From: an uncultured Collinsella sp.
GTDB taxonomy: Bacteria > Actinomycetota > Coriobacteriia > Coriobacteriales > Coriobacteriaceae
Assembly: GCA_905213265.1 (NCBI GenBank)
Contig: CAJMHR010000015.1
Coordinates: 1-45,817 of the forward strand
Length of the DNA: 45,817 nucleotides
Direction: 5' to 3'
The stretch's first letter is position 1, and the number at the start of each line of letters is the position of its first letter. The position numbers were made by a program, and so were the translations under genes. The notes beneath the pieces were generated by a model. It saw only the letters and a list, made by a program, of their open reading frames with translations. It did no database searches and was not told the origin of the DNA. Positions 1 through 7,000 of this stretch are shown piece by piece.

Positions 1-49
1 CTGACTACGAATCAGAACGTCATAGGTTCGAATCCTATACGCCGCACCA
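1..49 (+). tRNA. tRNA-Arg(ACG), 3' part, cut by the window edge
   Basis: The 3' half of a tRNA is readable: anticodon stem CTGA/TCAG around loop CTACGAA, which puts ACG at the anticodon (arginine), a short variable loop, a T-arm ATAGG-TTCGAAT-CCTAT, the 3' acceptor strand ACGCCGC, discriminator A and an encoded CCA at 47-49. The 5' acceptor and D-arm lie before the window. The gene is followed at once by a rho-independent terminator and a second copy of its tail. Confidence 0.9.
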
Positions 50-120
50 ATTGAGATTAAAGCTCCCGGCGACGGGGGCTTTTCTTTTACGTAAACACTG
101 CACGGATTCGAACCTCGGTC
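30..120 (+). repeat. tRNA-tail direct repeat, copy 1
   Basis: This 91-bp segment starts inside the tRNA-Arg T-loop and runs through CCA, the terminator and an inverted T-arm sequence (GGATTCGAACC, 104-114). It recurs exactly 190 bp downstream (220-310) with only three differences (positions 50, 71 and 103). A copied tRNA 3' end is the usual scar of site-specific integration at a tRNA, but here the terminator is copied too, which is longer than a typical att core. Confidence 0.9.
61..88 (+). terminator. Terminator of tRNA-Arg
   Basis: Stem AGCTCCCG / CGGGGGCT (one G.U) with loop GCGA, followed by TTTTCTTTT. The loop reads GCAA in the downstream copy; both are GNRA tetraloops. Confidence 0.85.
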
Positions 121-225
121 GAGGCGCGGGCGTAAAGAAAACGCGGAGCGTTTTTAGCCCGCGGGCGAGCACGCCGGCAGGCGGGCGAAGCCGGTGCGGA
201 TCCGCGCAGCGGATGCGCGGAATCC
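104..225. other. Folded element between the two tRNA-Arg tails
   Basis: It begins with an inverted T-arm (GGATTCGAACC) and ends where the copied tail resumes (GGAATCC), so the ends can close as GGATT/AATCC. Inside are an outer helix CGCGGGC (125-131) with GCCCGCG (157-163) enclosing an inner helix AAAACGC (138-144) with GCGTTTT (148-154), a second hairpin around loop GGCA (about 170-186), and a third around 197-218 with loop GCA. The same order of hairpins occurs at 4475-4598 behind tRNA-Ser with different but compensating bases. No ORF. It could be a structured RNA or a small non-autonomous mobile element; the function is unknown. Confidence 0.6.
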
Positions 226-310
226 TATACGCCGCACCATTTGAGATTAAAGCTCCCGGCAACGGGGGCTTTTCTTTTACGTAAACACTGCATGGATTCG
301 AACCTCGGTC
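220..310 (+). repeat. tRNA-tail direct repeat, copy 2
   Basis: Second copy of 30-120, 88 of 91 bases identical. It holds the 3' T-arm half, acceptor strand and CCA of tRNA-Arg without the rest of the tRNA, a terminator copy at 251-278 (loop GCAA) and a second inverted T-arm at 294-304. The remaining bases up to the next gene (311-412) show no feature I can support. Confidence 0.9.
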
Positions 311-412
311 AAAGGGGACTATTTCTCATCGACTCGTGTAAGATTTCGAGTATGCGCCTCGGTGAGCCCGTGGCGCGCTCTTTCTTTAGACGGCCGATCA
401 GGGTGATATTTC

Positions 413-2854
413 GTGGCAGAGCGTCCGACATACAAGCTCAGGTTTCTCGATCCCAAAAAGCGCTTTCCGGCCATGCCCGAGCAGCCTGCGGGACGCTCGT
501 ATGGCGTGGTTTGGAAGCTCTTTGGCGAGGACCCGCATGAATCATGCTATGTCGTCGAATTCGTCGGCAAAAGCCATGTGTCGCTTTTGGGCTACGTGAG
601 CGTTTCGGGTGAGGTCTATAAGGTGGACCGTCCCGTTAACGAGATGTCGCTGCCCGACGATCCCGACATGCAACTGATTCTCGACGAGTCCGATTCCAAC
701 ATCGGTGAGATTGCGGTCAGGGGTGCCGATGGGACGATGCGCTCCCGGGCGCGAGTCATCGGCTCTCCCGAAGGAACCATGCGCGAACAATCCGATCGCG
801 AGACGTGGAATTCGACGCGCAGCCTTCGCTACGGCGAGTTCATGGCCTCGATGTTCTTGCGTTACGTGATATTCGCCGATTCTGAAAACTCCATCTCAAG
901 CACGGCAAACGGTGACGGCCTCGACGAGGGCATGAAAAATGCCGTCGACAAGATCAAACTTGTAAAACTCCCCGAGCCGGTTGAGGTACTGCTGGGTTTT
1001 GATTCCACGCCGCTGCCCGATGCAATTGAAACGTTGCTCTACCGCATTGACCATACAGATAATCCAAGTGGCATTGAGCGCTATGCCGCCGCTTTGATGG
1101 GCGAAGTTAATCTGCCACGCCTGCGCACCATAGCGGCTAAAACCGAAATGAGCCTGGCGCGCATCGATCGCTCGAGGCTCTTCTATCTCAATTTTGACCG
1201 TAGCCCGCTGGACCAGGACGAGATCGATACCCTGCTTGCCGTCGAGTGCCGCCTGAACCGCCTATCGGGCATCCTTGAGCGTATTGGAGCAGGGTTGGGC
1301 CCCGTTGCCTCGTCGCCAAGCTTTGAGGGCTGCTCGCTCTTCGACCTATGGCATATCAGCAAGACGACAAACGACGTTCCTCGCTTGCTCGAAACGCTGT
1401 CGAATGACAACCCGTGGGCCAAGCCGGGGACGGTTGCGTGCCAGCCGGGTGGAGAGTGGGACGTTCGCACCCGCTTTGCACGTATCGTAGAAGCGCTCAA
1501 CGTGATCACGCGGCTCGATTACACCTATCGAGCGAACGTCGCCGAGGGCATCATGCTGGTGCGATTTGGCCGCACGGTTGTCGATGCTATGCCGCGGCGC
1601 GAATACGATGCTCAAGATGACGCCTGGCGCGAGGTAGATGAGCCTAAGCGCGCAGCATGGGCCACCGAGCACGATGCGCGTATTGCGCTTACACTCGCGG
1701 CGGCTTGCTTTGCTTCGGGTGCTCGCATCACGCGCTGCTACGTGCAGATTGCGGCTCCCGACGGCGAGCAGGGCGAGCGCGTTGTTAAAACGTACTCCTT
1801 TGGCCGTGCGGCTTATCTGGCCGATTGCGTTTCTGTCGCCAAGGATCTTGAGAGCATGGATATGGACGACATGCCCTGCAAGCATTTGCTCGAGGCATAT
1901 GAGGCAGATGCGCCGGACATGATTGAGCCTGCAGAGGTTCACGCCCGACCACGCGATGACCATCGTCCATTGCCGCCTGCGCTTCGCGATCTGCTGCTCG
2001 CTGATACGGCTGACGAGCTTGAGGTCATGGAGGAGGACAACGATCCGTATGTCGCCCGTGTCGTCGAGCTGCGCGAGCAATCCAAAGTTGACCGAGCCGG
2101 TGCTTTCGAGGGCTTTTCTCGCCTTGTCGAGGAGCTGGAAGCCAAGTGTACTGTTGCTGAGCTTTTGGCGACGGGCCCAGTGCAGACCCAGTTCTGCGAC
2201 AACCAGCTGGTGCGCATGGTGCTGCCGGTGATGGAGGAGGACCGTTCCGTGCGTATCCTTCGCGCTCCCGATGCGCTGTATTTTGCCCAGCACGAGATTT
2301 GCAGCTTTTACGCCGAACAAGAGGACTTTGAGCGTGCGCTGCCCGAGGTGCGCCGTCTCTACGACTTGGCGCGCTCGTCCATGCAGTCTCACTTTGCCCT
2401 GATTAACGTGCTAGCACGCCTGGAGCGTTATGACGAGATTATCGAGGTAGCGCGTCACGGCCTGCGCATTGCCAGCGACCGGCCTTCGATCGGTTACCTG
2501 TTCTATCGCCTGGCATTCGCCTACTGGAACTGCGACCAGCTCGAGCTGGCGCTGGCATGTTATCGCCTGGTGCCGCGCGGCGAGGAGTCGGGCGGCAGTG
2601 CGCAGGAGGAAATGCAGGGCCTTATGAACGAGATGGGCGTCATCAAACCGCCCACGTTTGAGGAGGCTGTCGAGACCATCCGCAAGGCAGGTCTTGAGCT
2701 GCCGCCGGTGCCCGCCGTGACCAATCAACTCGCGGATGCCGCCGTGCAACTCGTCGACAACGGCTTCTTTTTCTTGGCGCGCGGCTGCATCTATCAAATG
2801 TGGCGCACCATGGGTAACGATGAGCTCGGCTCCCTCAACCGCTCGCTGGGGTAG
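413..2854 (+). CDS. Large cytoplasmic protein of unknown function with TPR-like C-terminal part
   Basis: An 813-residue protein starting at GTG 413, with AGGG about nine bases upstream. There is no signal peptide and no membrane segment, so it should be cytosolic. I do not recognise the N-terminal ~600 residues. From about residue 620 to 730 the chain turns into helical pairs of tetratricopeptide type (ALYFAQHEICSFYAEQEDFE, then ALINVLARLERYDEII, then YLFYRLAFAYWNCDQLELAL), usually a protein-protein interaction scaffold. It stands alone between the tRNA-Arg locus and the ATPase gene, all on the plus strand. Base composition matches the neighbours. The reading frame is certain; the function is not. 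Confidence 0.8.
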   Translation: MAERPTYKLRFLDPKKRFPAMPEQPAGRSYGVVWKLFGEDPHESCYVVEFVGKSHVSLLGYVSVSGEVYKVDRPVNEMSLPDDPDMQLILDESDSNIGEIAVRGADGTMRSRARVIGSPEGTMREQSDRETWNSTRSLRYGEFMASMFLRYVIFADSENSISSTANGDGLDEGMKNAVDKIKLVKLPEPVEVLLGFDSTPLPDAIETLLYRIDHTDNPSGIERYAAALMGEVNLPRLRTIAAKTEMSLARIDRSRLFYLNFDRSPLDQDEIDTLLAVECRLNRLSGILERIGAGLGPVASSPSFEGCSLFDLWHISKTTNDVPRLLETLSNDNPWAKPGTVACQPGGEWDVRTRFARIVEALNVITRLDYTYRANVAEGIMLVRFGRTVVDAMPRREYDAQDDAWREVDEPKRAAWATEHDARIALTLAAACFASGARITRCYVQIAAPDGEQGERVVKTYSFGRAAYLADCVSVAKDLESMDMDDMPCKHLLEAYEADAPDMIEPAEVHARPRDDHRPLPPALRDLLLADTADELEVMEEDNDPYVARVVELREQSKVDRAGAFEGFSRLVEELEAKCTVAELLATGPVQTQFCDNQLVRMVLPVMEEDRSVRILRAPDALYFAQHEICSFYAEQEDFERALPEVRRLYDLARSSMQSHFALINVLARLERYDEIIEVARHGLRIASDRPSIGYLFYRLAFAYWNCDQLELALACYRLVPRGEESGGSAQEEMQGLMNEMGVIKPPTFEEAVETIRKAGLELPPVPAVTNQLADAAVQLVDNGFFFLARGCIYQMWRTMGNDELGSLNRSLG

Positions 2855-2970
2855 GGGCGGCATAGAAGGGCTGGACCGCGCTTGTCATCCCATTTGCTCA
2901 CCATGCCGACAAAACGAAGGGGCTACTGCTGCCGGCGTACCGGGAACATTTGCGTATAGATAAGGTATAA

Positions 2971-3005
2971 CGAATTAAGTCGTAGCGAATTAAAGTACGA
3001 ATTAC
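2971..3005 (+). repeat. Three CGAATTA repeats
   Basis: CGAATTA occurs at 2971, 2986 and 2998 in the otherwise empty spacer 2855-3175. The spacing (15 and 12) is irregular. It could be a protein-binding cluster or plain A/T-rich promoter DNA. Confidence 0.35.
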
Positions 3006-3102
3006 TGTATCGAGCAGGTTGCCGACAAATTGAATGGAGCCATTTGTATTTGCTCAAGTGGGTGGCTCCAGCAGGACCGGTAAGGTCAAAAGCGGCTAGG
3101 TC

Positions 3103-3159
3103 TGCTAAACCTGTTAAACTCTGCTAAAGTTGCTAAACTTTGTTAAAGTTGTTAAAACT
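3103..3159 (+). promoter_or_regulatory. Six iterated TGYTAAA repeats before the ATPase gene
   Basis: TAAA steps start at 3106, 3115, 3125, 3134, 3144 and 3153, each inside TGCTAAA or TGTTAAA. Spacing alternates 9 and 10 bp, close to one helical turn, so all copies lie near one face of the DNA. The array ends 16 bp before the ATPase start. It looks like a multi-site operator or iteron set, possibly bound by a regulator of this gene. Confidence 0.55.
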
Positions 3160-3175
3160 AGCAGAGGAGGGTCGA

Positions 3176-4258
3176 ATGTCGAAAGCCATTAATCCCTTTA
3201 AGCCAACGGCGGGCATGAATCCGCCTGAGCTTATCGGACGTGACGCTGTTTTGGATGATTTTGCCGAGGCCCTTGAGAATGGTCCTGGTGCTCCCGATCG
3301 ACTCATGCGCATCTCGGGCGTCCGAGGCACAGGTAAAACGGTGCTTCTCAATGCATTGGGTGATCTTGCGCGAAAAAAAGGATTCGAGGTTGTTGACGTC
3401 GCCTCGAATGCCGGTTTTTGCAGTAGAATCCTCGAGGCTCTACAACGAAATGTTCGTCTTGAGTCAATGTCGATTTCCCCATCAATTCTAGGAGTCAGCC
3501 TTGGCTCCGTTGAGGTATCGAAGTCGGCATCTCATCTGGGCGAGGCAATGTACGATGCCGCGAAGCGCGGAGGTCTGCTCATTACGCTCGACGAGATTCA
3601 GGATGCCTCAACTGAGGAAATGCGCGAGCTGGGCAATGAGATGCAGCTTTTGATTCGCCAAGGGGCGAATGTCGCTTTTGCATTCGCCGGCTTGCCAACA
3701 TCGGTGGATGGCGTGGTGGTTGATGATACCCTTACCTTCCTTCAGCGGGCAAAACACATCGAACTCACTCGTCTCTCCGATTTTGAAGTCGGTGGATCGC
3801 TTGAGGATACAATGAGACGAGCGGGCAAGGAGCTCGATGAAGACGCCGCTGAGCTATTAACAAAGGCTTCAGCAGGCTATCCCTTTATGGTCCAGTTGGT
3901 CGGATATTACGCTTGGCAGGTTGCTGCGCGCAGCGGGGCGGAGAGCGTGAACGAAGGGTCCGCGCGTAAAGGTATCCAAGCGGCTCTTGATAGCTTTAAT
4001 GCTATGGTGATTGCCCCGGCGCTGCGCAGGGTTTCAGAGCGACAGTTTCAGTATCTCGCGGCAATGGCTCAATGCGAGGGCGATGAGATTGCCAACGGTG
4101 ATATCGCCAAGAAGATGGGGTTGCCGGCGAACAAGGTCGGCTCGTATCGTAAACGTCTCATCGATGCGGGGTTGATTGAGCCTGCGGGCTATGGCTGTGT
4201 TTCGTTTGCAATTCCGTATATGCGCGACTATTTGTTGGAGGCGGTGCGGGAAAGGTAA
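3176..4258 (+). CDS. AAA-type ATPase with C-terminal winged helix
   Basis: A 360-residue P-loop ATPase of the archaeal-ATPase/Orc1-Cdc6-like class. Walker A is GVRGTGKTVLL near residue 45 and Walker B is LLITLDEIQD near 130. The C-terminal ~80 residues (DIAKKMGLPANKVGSYRKRL) read as a winged-helix DNA-binding domain. I chose ATG 3176 because GAGGAGGG lies just before it; a longer TTG start at 3140 would translate the TGYTAAA repeats as leucine and lysine codons and is unlikely. Codon use is less G/C-biased than in the flanking genes and it sits directly before a tRNA-Ser, which hints at acquired DNA. Family members occur as single regulators or defence and mobility ATPases; the role here is unknown. 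Confidence 0.85.
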   Translation: MSKAINPFKPTAGMNPPELIGRDAVLDDFAEALENGPGAPDRLMRISGVRGTGKTVLLNALGDLARKKGFEVVDVASNAGFCSRILEALQRNVRLESMSISPSILGVSLGSVEVSKSASHLGEAMYDAAKRGGLLITLDEIQDASTEEMRELGNEMQLLIRQGANVAFAFAGLPTSVDGVVVDDTLTFLQRAKHIELTRLSDFEVGGSLEDTMRRAGKELDEDAAELLTKASAGYPFMVQLVGYYAWQVAARSGAESVNEGSARKGIQAALDSFNAMVIAPALRRVSERQFQYLAAMAQCEGDEIANGDIAKKMGLPANKVGSYRKRLIDAGLIEPAGYGCVSFAIPYMRDYLLEAVRER

Positions 4259-4326
4259 AAATGGAATCGCTCCAAATTCCCTCTTGCCCATCCTCGACTG
4301 TTTGGTTACTATAGAACGGCTGTTAC

Positions 4327-4417
4327 GGAGAGCTGACCGAGAGGCCGAAGGTGCTCGCCTGCTAAGCGAGTATGCCCCAAAAGGGCATCTGGGGTTCGAA
4401 TCCCCAGCTCTCCGCCA
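4327..4417 (+). tRNA. tRNA-Ser(GCT)
   Basis: Complete class II tRNA: acceptor GGAGAGC (4327-4333) pairs with GCTCTCC (4407-4413), discriminator G, encoded CCA 4415-4417. The anticodon stem CTCGC/GCGAG encloses CTGCTAA, giving GCT (4361-4363), serine. A long variable arm with stem ATGCCC/GGGCAT confirms the serine type. The T-arm is CTGGGG-TTCGAAT-CCCCAG. Confidence 0.95.
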
Positions 4418-4490
4418 GTTTAACTTTAAAGAAGGGTCCCATCGGGGGCCCTTTTTTATTATCGAGAAAGGGCGCTGGGGATTCGAACCC
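4400..4490 (+). repeat. tRNA-Ser tail repeat, copy 1
   Basis: Segment from the T-loop of tRNA-Ser through CCA, terminator and an inverted T-arm (CTGGGGATTCGAACCC, 4475-4490). It recurs 191 bp downstream at 4591-4681. The first 20 bases (4400-4419) are identical, the A/T-rich part after CCA has diverged, and the terminator core and inverted T-arm are conserved. Confidence 0.85.
4434..4457 (+). terminator. Terminator of tRNA-Ser
   Basis: Stem GGGTCCC / GGGGCCC (one U.G), loop ATCG, then six T. Confidence 0.9.
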
Positions 4491-4598
4491 GAGAGGGCAC
4501 GGGCGTTAAGCAAACGCGAAAGCGTTTGTAGCCCGTGGGCGAAAAGCCGCCAGGCTTTGAAGCCGGAGGGCATGCGTAGCATGCCCGGACATCCCCAG
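4475..4598. other. Folded element between the two tRNA-Ser tails
   Basis: Closed by CTGGGGAT (4475-4482) with ATCCCCAG (4591-4598). Inside: outer helix CACGGGC (4498-4504) with GCCCGTG (4531-4537), inner helix CAAACGC (4511-4517) with GCGTTTG (4522-4528) and loop GAAA; hairpin AAAGCC (4543-4548) with GGCTTT (4553-4558), loop GCCA; hairpin GGGCATGC with GCATGCCC (4568-4586), loop GTA. This is the same architecture as 104-225, with several base pairs exchanged as pairs. The right closing strand is the copied tRNA T-stem itself, so the fold depends on the tail duplication. No ORF. Confidence 0.65.
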
Positions 4599-4681
4599 CT
4601 CTCCGCCAGTATGAATTGAAAGAAGGGTCCCATTCAGGGCCCTTTTTTGATTAGGAGAATGTTAACTGGGGATTCGAACCC
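4591..4681 (+). repeat. tRNA-Ser tail repeat, copy 2
   Basis: Second copy of the tail: acceptor strand and CCA, terminator (stem GGGTCCC 4625-4631 with GGGCCC 4637-4642, then six T) and a second inverted T-arm CTGGGGATTCGAACCC at 4666-4681. Confidence 0.85.
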
Positions 4682-4683
4682 TC

Positions 4684-4713
4684 AAAAAAGGAGGCGCCCC
4701 GTTGGACGCCTCC
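4684..4713 (-). terminator. Terminator of the D,D-carboxypeptidase gene
   Basis: Stem GGAGGCG / CGCCTCC (4690-4696, 4707-4713) followed on the minus strand by a T run, 28 bp beyond the stop codon. It also separates this gene from the converging tRNA-Ser locus. Confidence 0.85.
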
Positions 4714-4740
4714 TTTCAGCGAGTGTATTGTTCTTCGACC

Positions 4741-6081
4741 TTACACCTCGGGTGCCTTGGCTACGGTCTCGCTCTCGGCTGTGAGCGGGCGGTTGTCGAT
4801 GCGGCGGCCCAAGCGATCGAGCTTCACGAGCAGCCATTCAATGGGATTCGGTCCTGCGCCTTCCTCGTCGGCAACCAGGTCCATGACGGCGATCTTGGTG
4901 CCGTCCTGCTTGAGCGTAACGCTGCCCACCTTGTCGCCCACATGCACCGTGCCCGAAAGATCGTCGTAGCTAACCTTTTCGGTCACCTCGCCGGCAAGGG
5001 AAAACACGGTCGCTTGCGCCGTAGGATCGGCGAGCGTGGCGTCGATCGTCTTATCCGTCCAGTCGGTTTGACTAATGCGCGCCATAAGCGGGTTGCCGTT
5101 GGCGGTCTTTTCCTGCGTGTTGGCGATTGCGACCGCCGCCTTGTGACCGTAGTACCAATTGGCAAGGGTTGCGGTATCGGTAAAGCGCTGGTCGGTGGTA
5201 GTGGAGTTCAAAACGACGGTGTAGATCTCGTCGCCATCGCGGTTGTAGGCACTCGTAAAGCAATAGCCTGCATCGTCGGTGGTGCCGGTCTTGCCACCGA
5301 TGTTGCCATCTTGGCCCAGCAAATAGTTATGCGTGTCCATGGAATGCGAATGGTCGGTGCCGTCGGCGCCCGTGACCTCGATCCAGGAATCCTCGCTCGC
5401 TACGACCTCGCGGATCGTGTCGTTTTTCATGGCCTCCTGCATCATCAGCGCTACGTCGTGTGCGGTTGAGTGCATATCGCCAGCCCACTCATCAAAGTCC
5501 AGACCATGCGGGTTTTCAAAAAGCGTACCGGTGCAGCCGAGCTTCTTAGCGCGCTCGTTCATGGCCTTCACAAATGTGGCCTCGGCGTCTTTGGTCTTAG
5601 GGTCGATCTTCTTGCCCACATATTCGGCGAGCACGATGGCGGCATCGTTGCCCGAGGGAATCATCAGGCCGCGCAGCGCCTGCTCCACGGTAAGCTTGTC
5701 GCCTTCGAGCAAGCCGGCGGTCGAGTTGCCCACGGTGGCTGCGGCGTTGCTCACCGTGACCTTCTCGTCCATCTTGCAATTCTCGACGGTTAGGATTGCG
5801 GTCATGACCTTGGTGATCGAGGCGATCTTGACCTGCTCATCGGCGTCGCGGGCATAGTAGACGGTGCCGTCTTTGCCCATGACGAGGGCATTGGTCGCAT
5901 CGATATCGGGCAGGTTTTCGGCCGTGATGCCGCGCGCATCGGCGGTTTTGCCGCAAACATTGTCGGTCGTGAGCACTTGGGCGCCGGCGACGGTGGGCGC
6001 GCCAGCGGCAAGGGCGATAGCGCAGACAAAGCCGGCGGCAAGCTGGGCTGAGCGCTTTGCAAAAGAGGTGAGGGACTTCAC
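4741..6081 (-). CDS. D-alanyl-D-alanine carboxypeptidase (PBP5 type, peptidase S11)
   Basis: An exported serine peptidase that trims the terminal D-Ala from peptidoglycan pentapeptides. Counting from GTG 6081 (446 residues): basic N-terminus and hydrophobic signal core at about 10-34 ending in a VAGA-type cleavage site; SxxK box SITK with nucleophile Ser88 and Lys91; SGN triad near 147; KTGTTDDAGYC box. The tail NPIEWLLVKLDRLGRRI may be an amphipathic membrane anchor, as in PBP5. The start is uncertain: ATG 6150 and TTG 6192 are in frame, but a TATACT -10-like box lies between 6119 and 6126 on the minus strand, which favours the short form. It is divergent from a VanR/VanS-like pair. Confidence 0.9.
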   Translation of the reverse strand: MKSLTSFAKRSAQLAAGFVCAIALAAGAPTVAGAQVLTTDNVCGKTADARGITAENLPDIDATNALVMGKDGTVYYARDADEQVKIASITKVMTAILTVENCKMDEKVTVSNAAATVGNSTAGLLEGDKLTVEQALRGLMIPSGNDAAIVLAEYVGKKIDPKTKDAEATFVKAMNERAKKLGCTGTLFENPHGLDFDEWAGDMHSTAHDVALMMQEAMKNDTIREVVASEDSWIEVTGADGTDHSHSMDTHNYLLGQDGNIGGKTGTTDDAGYCFTSAYNRDGDEIYTVVLNSTTTDQRFTDTATLANWYYGHKAAVAIANTQEKTANGNPLMARISQTDWTDKTIDATLADPTAQATVFSLAGEVTEKVSYDDLSGTVHVGDKVGSVTLKQDGTKIAVMDLVADEEGAGPNPIEWLLVKLDRLGRRIDNRPLTAESETVAKAPEV

Positions 6082-6252
6082 GGATTTCGCTTTCGACGGG
6101 ATGGTCTCTTCTGGAACTAGAGTATATCGTTTGCCGGCGTCGGCGATCATCGCGTGCGCGCTTGGCCCACATCCGCACCCGAACGGGCACAAGGGTGCTT
6201 AAGGCCGACTTAATCACCCACGCTTGTTGTGTGTGGCGTGCGTCGCCTCAGG

Positions 6253-6258
6253 CATAAT
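6253..6258 (+). promoter_or_regulatory. Possible -10 box of the vanR-like gene
   Basis: CATAAT 21 bases before the ATG; no good -35 at standard distance, as expected for a promoter that needs an activator such as the VanR-like protein itself. Confidence 0.35.
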
Positions 6259-6278
6259 GGAGTGCGAGAGGAGCACGC

Positions 6279-6974
6279 ATGGACGAGCGCATTTTGGTAG
6301 TTGATGACGAGAAGGCCATCGCCGACTTGGTTGGCATCTACCTTACAAAAGAGGGCTTTGATGTCCAGATTGCCTATAGCGGGGCCGATGCTGCCAAGGC
6401 AATCTTGGAGCAGGAGTTCGATCTGGCGCTGCTTGATGTCATGCTGCCCGATATCGATGGGTTTGAGCTGCTGCGTACGATCCGTTCCAGCCATACCTAT
6501 CCCGTGATCATGCTGACGGCGCGCGATGCCCAGCAAGACAAGATCGGGGGCCTTTCGCTTGGCGCGGACGATTACGTGGTTAAGCCGTTCCGTCCGCTGG
6601 AGCTCATCGCGCGCGTACACGCTCAGCTTCGCCGCTACACCAGCTACGGTAGCCGTGCACAGGCGGCCGAGTCGCCGACCATTCAGCTCGACGGCTTGGA
6701 GATCAACCGCGATGCTCGTTCCGTGACAGTGGACGGTTCACCGGTTCGCCTCACGCCCACCGAGTATTCAATCTTGCTGTATCTGGTCGAGCATCGCGGC
6801 AGCGTGGTGGCCGTGGAGGACCTGTTCCGCGCGGTGTGGAGCGAGGATTTTATGCCCGGCTCCAACAATACGGTGATGGTGCACATTCGCCACTTGCGCG
6901 AAAAAATCGGCGACGACGCACAAAAGCCACGCTTTATCAAAAACGTCTGGGGCGTCGGCTACATCATCGAATAA
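6279..6974 (+). CDS. VanR-like response regulator (OmpR/PhoB family)
   Basis: A 231-residue DNA-binding response regulator. The receiver domain (1-120) has acidic pocket VVDDE, phospho-acceptor Asp in LALLDVMLPDIDGFELL, TARD and the KPF lysine; the segment GADDYVVKPFRPLELIARV is very close to VanR-type regulators. The C-terminal domain (about 135-231) is a winged helix ending FIKNVWGVGYIIE. Start ATG 6279 follows GAGAGGAG. The partner kinase follows after 26 bp. Divergent placement from a D,D-carboxypeptidase suggests that the carboxypeptidase is a target. Confidence 0.92.
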   Translation: MDERILVVDDEKAIADLVGIYLTKEGFDVQIAYSGADAAKAILEQEFDLALLDVMLPDIDGFELLRTIRSSHTYPVIMLTARDAQQDKIGGLSLGADDYVVKPFRPLELIARVHAQLRRYTSYGSRAQAAESPTIQLDGLEINRDARSVTVDGSPVRLTPTEYSILLYLVEHRGSVVAVEDLFRAVWSEDFMPGSNNTVMVHIRHLREKIGDDAQKPRFIKNVWGVGYIIE

Positions 6975-7000
6975 CGCTTTTCGCTTGTGAGGATCTTGAT

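Noticed and set aside
3103..3159. Replication origin (iterons)
   Set aside because: No DnaA boxes, no A/T-rich unwinding region and no replication genes beyond a generic ATPase; kept only as a regulatory array.
4034..4633. Minus-strand open frame across tRNA-Ser and its tail copies
   Set aside because: It reads antisense through a tRNA, two terminators and the folded element; the peptide resembles the spurious translations common opposite tRNA genes.
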